Made by a program: the position numbers and the translations under genes
The notes under the pieces: model-generated
Database searches by the model: none
What the model saw: the letters and a program-made list of their open reading frames with translations, nothing else
What the model was told of the DNA's origin: nothing
Source: Streptomyces sp. Ncost-T10-10d
GTDB taxonomy: Bacteria > Actinomycetota > Actinomycetes > Streptomycetales > Streptomycetaceae
Assembly (NCBI RefSeq): GCF_900091955.1
Contig: NZ_FMDF01000107.1
Location: 62,001 to 126,000, forward strand
DNA length: 64,000 nucleotides
Direction: 5' to 3'
Shown: piece after piece, positions 60,454 to 64,000 of the stretch
Position numbering within the stretch: the stretch's first letter is position 1
Layout of the letters: each line of letters begins with the position of its first letter

Positions 60454-61494
60454 ATGAGGACCCCCGACACCATGATCCTTCCCCGTCCATCGCGTACGAC
60501 CCTTGCCCCCGCACTCCTCACGGTGACCGCACTCCTCGCCCTCACCGCGTGCGGCACCTCCGAGGCCGACAGCGGCAGCGGAGGTTCCGGTGCCGAGGGC
60601 ACGGTGGTCATCCGCATCCCCGACCCCGGCAACTCCGGTGTGCTCGCCCTCGGCAAGAAGGACGGCAGCCTCGACAAGGCGCTCGCGAAGGCCGGCGCCA
60701 GGGTGCGGTGGACCGGCAGCGCCGGGCCGTTCGCCCCGGCCGCCCAGGCGATGAACGCCGACCAGCTCGACATCGCCACCGGCTCCATCACCTCCGGCAT
60801 CACCTCGCTCGCCCAGCGCCCCGGCTTCAAGTTCTTCACCGCGGTCGACCCGGACGCTGCGGGCGAAGGAATACTCGTCAAGAACGGCTCCGGCATCGAA
60901 TCGGTCGCCGATCTGGTCGGCAGGAAGGTCGCCGTCAACCAGGGCGGCACCGGCGAATACCTGCTGCTGAAGGCCCTGGCCAAGGCCGGTATCCCCGCCG
61001 ACAAGGTCAAGCGGGTCTATCTGCGGCCCGACCAGACAGCCGCCGTCTTCAACGCGGACAAGGTCGACGCCTGGGCCGTCTGGGCGACCTACGCCGTTGC
61101 CGAAATCGGCAGCGGCAAGGCGCACTTCGTCGCCGACGGCGCCGCGATCGGCTCCGACAACTACAGCCTCAACGCCGTACGCACGGGCTTCGCCGAGCAG
61201 CACCCGAAGGTCGTGAAGGCGCTCTACCGGTACCTCCGCGAAGCCGGCGCCAAGGAGAAGCAGAACCCGGCCGCGTACCTGAATGTTTTCACGGACGTCG
61301 GACCGACCGCCGTCACCGGCAAGGCCAAGGAGGTCCAGACCGAATTCACCCGCAAGGGCGGCACGGTCGGCCCCATCGGCCCCGAGGACATCAAGCGCTT
61401 CGAGGCCGTCGCCGCCTTCTACGCCGAGCAGAAGGTCACCCCGACCGAGGTCGACGTCGCCGCCCACCTCATCGACATCGAGAAGCTGAAATGA
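60454..61494 (+). CDS. Sulfonate-type ABC transporter substrate-binding lipoprotein
   Basis: A 346-residue lipoprotein with lipobox LTAC at Cys33 and a Ser/Gly-rich linker. The binding domain has the SsuA/NMT1-like pattern: GGTGEYLLLKALAKAGIPAD, VDAWAVWATYAVAEIGSG. It captures an aliphatic or aryl sulfonate outside the membrane for the permease encoded next. The start could be ATG 60454 or ATG 60472. The latter has GAGGA 11 bases upstream. It overlaps the permease gene in ATGA. Confidence 0.9.
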   Translation: MRTPDTMILPRPSRTTLAPALLTVTALLALTACGTSEADSGSGGSGAEGTVVIRIPDPGNSGVLALGKKDGSLDKALAKAGARVRWTGSAGPFAPAAQAMNADQLDIATGSITSGITSLAQRPGFKFFTAVDPDAAGEGILVKNGSGIESVADLVGRKVAVNQGGTGEYLLLKALAKAGIPADKVKRVYLRPDQTAAVFNADKVDAWAVWATYAVAEIGSGKAHFVADGAAIGSDNYSLNAVRTGFAEQHPKVVKALYRYLREAGAKEKQNPAAYLNVFTDVGPTAVTGKAKEVQTEFTRKGGTVGPIGPEDIKRFEAVAAFYAEQKVTPTEVDVAAHLIDIEKLK

Positions 61495-62321
61495 GTGACG
61501 CCACCCTGCATCCGGGCCTCGTCCGGCCACGCCCCCGGCGGCTGGGGGCCCGCAGCCGGACCTGCTCCGTGACCGTCCGGGCACTCGGCCCGCTCGCCCT
61601 CCTCGCTCTCTGGTGGGCGGCGTCCGCCACCGGGCTCCTCACCCCGGACGTACTCGCCTCGCCCGCCGAAGTGCTGCGTGCGGTAGATGAGTTGTGGAGC
61701 AACGGACAGCTGCCCGACGCGCTCACCACCTCCCTCACCCGCTCCGGACTCGGCCTCCTCATCGGGCTCGCCGCCGGGCTTGCCCTCGGCATCACGACCG
61801 GATTCACGCGCCTCGGCGACGAACTCCTCGACTCCTCCCTCCAGACCCTGCGCACCATCCCGTTCCTCTCCCTGGTACCCCTGTTCATGGTCTGGTTCGG
61901 GATCAACGAGACCGCGAAGATCCTGCTCATCGCCGTCGCCACCACCTTCCCGATGTATGTGTCGACATCGAGCGGGGTGCGCAACACCGACCCGAAGCTC
62001 ATCGAGGCCATGCGCAGCTTCGGCATGGGCCGGCTCGCTCTCGTACGGGAAGTCGTCCTTCCCGGAGCCCTGCCGTCCCTGCTCGCCGGGCTGCGGCTGT
62101 CCATGACCCTCAGCGTCATCGCACTGATCGCCGCCGAGGAGATCAACGCGACCGCCGGCATCGGCTATCTGATGTCCCAGGCACAGAGCTATGCCCGCAC
62201 CGACATCCTCGCCGTCTGCATCCTCGTCTACGGACTGCTCGGACTCACCGCCGACATCGTCGTACGGCTGCTGGAACGCGTACTGATGCCCTGGCGTACC
62301 CCACAGGGAGCCACCCGATGA
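61491..62321 (+). CDS. Sulfonate-type ABC transporter permease
   Basis: A 276-residue permease with about six membrane helices of the SsuC family. The cytoplasmic coupling loop EAMRSFGMGRLALVREVVLP holds the EAA motif (EAxxxxG...P). It forms a channel with the ATPase encoded downstream. ATG 61491 overlaps the lipoprotein stop, and its own stop overlaps the ATPase start in ATGA. Confidence 0.93.
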   Translation: MSDATLHPGLVRPRPRRLGARSRTCSVTVRALGPLALLALWWAASATGLLTPDVLASPAEVLRAVDELWSNGQLPDALTTSLTRSGLGLLIGLAAGLALGITTGFTRLGDELLDSSLQTLRTIPFLSLVPLFMVWFGINETAKILLIAVATTFPMYVSTSSGVRNTDPKLIEAMRSFGMGRLALVREVVLPGALPSLLAGLRLSMTLSVIALIAAEEINATAGIGYLMSQAQSYARTDILAVCILVYGLLGLTADIVVRLLERVLMPWRTPQGATR

Positions 62322-63073
62322 CCGATGGGACTTCTCAGGCCGCAGTACGGGTACGGGGACTGCGCCGCCTCTTCGGTGACCGTGCCGTGCTCGACGGACT
62401 TCGACTCGAGATCGCACGGGGCGAGTTCGTCGCCCTGCTCGGCGCGAGCGGGAGCGGCAAGACGACCCTGCTGCGCATCCTGGCCGCACTCGACGGCGCC
62501 GACGGGGGAGAGGTCCTCGTCCCTCAGGCCCGTACCGTCGTCTTCCAGGAGCCCCGCCTCGTACCGTCGAAGAAAGTCCTCGCCAATGTGACGGTGGCCC
62601 TGCCGCGCAACCGCTCCGAGCACGGGCTGCGTGCCCTGGCCGAAGTCGGCCTGGAACGGCACGCCGACGCCTGGCCCGCCACCCTCTCCGGCGGCGAGGC
62701 CCAGCGGGTCGCGCTCGCCCGCGCCCTGGTACGCGAACCCGAACTGCTGCTGCTGGACGAACCGTTCGCCGCACTCGACGCCCTGACCCGGCTGAGGATG
62801 CAGGACCTGGTGGGAGAGCTGTGCCGCAAGCACCGGCCCGCCGTCCTCCTCGTCACCCATGACGTCGACGAAGCGGTACGGCTCGCCGACCGGGTCGCCG
62901 TCCTGCGCGACGGCCGGCTCATCACCGACGATCCCGTCACCGTCGACCGGCCGCGCGACCCCGGCGACCCCGCGTTCGCAGCCCTGCGCCGACGACTCCT
63001 CGACGACCTCGGGGTCGAGACGACCCCGCAACCCGCAACAGCCCACGAACGTACCGAAGCCGGAGTGATCTGA
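62318..63073 (+). CDS. Sulfonate-type ABC transporter ATPase
   Basis: A 251-residue ABC ATPase of the SsuB/TauB type. Walker A is GASGSGKT, the signature LSGGEAQRVALARAL, Walker B LLLLDEPFAALD and the switch histidine VTHDVDEAVRLADR. The open frame extends far upstream into the permease gene, but ATG 62318 is the coupled start. Its stop directly abuts the next ATG. Confidence 0.93.
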   Translation: MTDGTSQAAVRVRGLRRLFGDRAVLDGLRLEIARGEFVALLGASGSGKTTLLRILAALDGADGGEVLVPQARTVVFQEPRLVPSKKVLANVTVALPRNRSEHGLRALAEVGLERHADAWPATLSGGEAQRVALARALVREPELLLLDEPFAALDALTRLRMQDLVGELCRKHRPAVLLVTHDVDEAVRLADRVAVLRDGRLITDDPVTVDRPRDPGDPAFAALRRRLLDDLGVETTPQPATAHERTEAGVI

Positions 63074-63961
63074 ATGACCGTCACCATTGGTGTGCACAGC
63101 AGCAACCCGTCTCTCTACCACCTGTACCACCTCTCCCGGCTCGGCCTCGCCCAGGAAGAACTGGCCCCGCTCGGCGAGAGCGTCGTCTTCCACCCGTACA
63201 CCAACGGCGTCCGCACCGGCGAGCTCCTCAGCCAGGGCGTCATCGACTTCGGCGGCACCGGCTCCACCCCGCCGGTCACCGCCCAGGCCGCCGGGCACGA
63301 CATCGTCTACACCGCCGTCTCCGCACCGCGCCCCGAACACGGCGCACTCCTCGTCCCCGAGGACAGCCCCGTCCGTACGGTCGCGGACCTCAAGGGCACC
63401 ACCGTCCACCTCGCGATCGGCTCCTGGCAGACCCATCTGATCGCCAAGGCGCTCGACGACGCCGGGCTCTCCTACGCCGATGACATCACCGCCGTACGCA
63501 GCAACGACGACAGCGAGGAGCTGCTGCGCACCGGTGCCATCGCCGCCTGGGTCGCACAGGGCGCCCAGCTGGCCGCGGCCCGCCGCACCGGCGGGCTGCG
63601 CACCCTCGTCCGTACCGGCGACGTCATCACCGACCGTTCCGTCTTCTTCGCCCGCCGCGACCTGGCCGAGAGCCGCCCCGAGATCATCGAGGCGCTCACC
63701 CGTGCTCTGCAGCGCGCCGACGACTGGGCGGCCGCCCACCCTCGCCAGGCGGCCGAGATCGCCGCCGCCGACCTCGGCGGATCCGCCGACGACTGGGAGA
63801 CCGCGCTGCGCACCCTGCCCTGGCAGATCGAGCCCGTCACGGACACTTTCCTCGCCGAGCAGCAGGAAGCGGCCGACATCTTCCACCGCACCGGCTTCAT
63901 CGGCCGGCCGGTCACCGTCGCCCGTGCCCGGGCCGGTGCCGCCGCGGACGAGGCGGCGTGA
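63074..63961 (+). CDS. SsuA-like substrate-binding protein without a signal peptide
   Basis: A 295-residue protein of the SsuA/aliphatic-sulfonate binding family (VIDFGGTGSTPPVTAQAAGH, LKGTTVHLAIGSWQTHLIAK, IAAWVAQGAQLAAARRTGGL). It starts directly at the first beta strand (MTVTIGVHSSNPSLY), with no signal peptide or lipobox, so it should be cytoplasmic. Like the DszB-like protein it may hand substrate to the monooxygenase encoded next or have a catalytic role. It follows the ATPase stop without a gap. Confidence 0.85.
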   Translation: MTVTIGVHSSNPSLYHLYHLSRLGLAQEELAPLGESVVFHPYTNGVRTGELLSQGVIDFGGTGSTPPVTAQAAGHDIVYTAVSAPRPEHGALLVPEDSPVRTVADLKGTTVHLAIGSWQTHLIAKALDDAGLSYADDITAVRSNDDSEELLRTGAIAAWVAQGAQLAAARRTGGLRTLVRTGDVITDRSVFFARRDLAESRPEIIEALTRALQRADDWAAAHPRQAAEIAAADLGGSADDWETALRTLPWQIEPVTDTFLAEQQEAADIFHRTGFIGRPVTVARARAGAAADEAA

Positions 63962-63965
63962 CGAC

Positions 63966-64000
63966 ATGGCGACGGAAGTCCTCTGGTACATCATCCCGCG
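63966..64000 (+). CDS. Start of a probable flavin-dependent monooxygenase (partial, cut by window edge)
   Basis: The last 35 bases begin ATG GCG ACG and encode MATEVLWYIIPR. A FHWFxP/LWYIIPR-type first strand is the usual opening of SsuD/LLM-class alkanesulfonate monooxygenases. With the preceding transporter and DszB-like genes this predicts a desulfonation enzyme. Only 11 residues are visible, so the call depends mainly on context. Confidence 0.5.
   Translation, partial: MATEVLWYIIP

Overview
The window is high-GC actinobacterial DNA, and its gene set points to Streptomyces. It carries a complete conservon (cvnABCD plus a CYP157-like P450), a WhiJ-type trio (XRE regulator, DUF397 protein, anti-sigma-like ATPase), a small two-domain laccase very like the S. 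coelicolor enzyme, a full mce operon and the short sulfur-gene leader peptide ending in a VSSAACR-type motif. Genes are tightly packed, with many ATGA/GTGA/TGATG overlaps. I saw no rRNA, tRNA, CRISPR array, insertion sequence, integrase or phage gene, so it reads as chromosome rather than a mobile island. Several decayed gene pieces lie in the gaps.

Layout. 1-165: tail of a threonyl-tRNA-synthetase-like gene. 0.66-5.3 kb: conservon. 5.4-6.7 kb: family 4 glycosidase. 6.7-17.1 kb (minus strand): a translationally coupled five-gene unit (WGR/DUF4132 protein, MoxR-type AAA+ ATPase, DUF5682 protein, VWA protein, SWIM zinc-finger protein). This unit is the best candidate here for a poorly described system; its first gene is broken by an apparent one-base frameshift. 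17.2-20.5 kb: WhiJ-type regulatory cluster and an S-adenosylmethionine methyltransferase-like gene. 20.5-28 kb: membrane protein, a decayed AraC-type regulator, YchJ, an MFS exporter, an ATP-grasp-like protein, a small hypothetical protein and a PucR-type regulator.

28.7-46.4 kb is a cell-envelope block. Three exported proteins of unknown function precede an mce operon (ATPase, two YrbE permeases, six Mce proteins), then two tandem pairs of Mce-associated membrane proteins and an exported lytic transglycosylase. A GTTAC-N6-GTAAC-like palindrome lies upstream of two of the exported-protein genes and of the mce operon, suggesting one regulon.

46.4-48.5 kb holds a divergent pair for DNA end repair (LigC-type ATP-dependent ligase and LigD-type polymerase), followed by a membrane protein. 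49.6-55.9 kb holds exported redox and carbohydrate proteins: a cupredoxin/Ig-like/DUF1080 protein, a ThuA-glucose-dehydrogenase fusion, and the laccase with twelve perfect 15-bp repeats in its 3' end. 55.9-59 kb: SNF2 helicase and IclR regulator. 59.1-64 kb: an organosulfur uptake operon that starts with a 36-residue leader peptide, continues with a DszB-like protein and ABC transporter genes, and runs off the window in a probable flavin-dependent monooxygenase.
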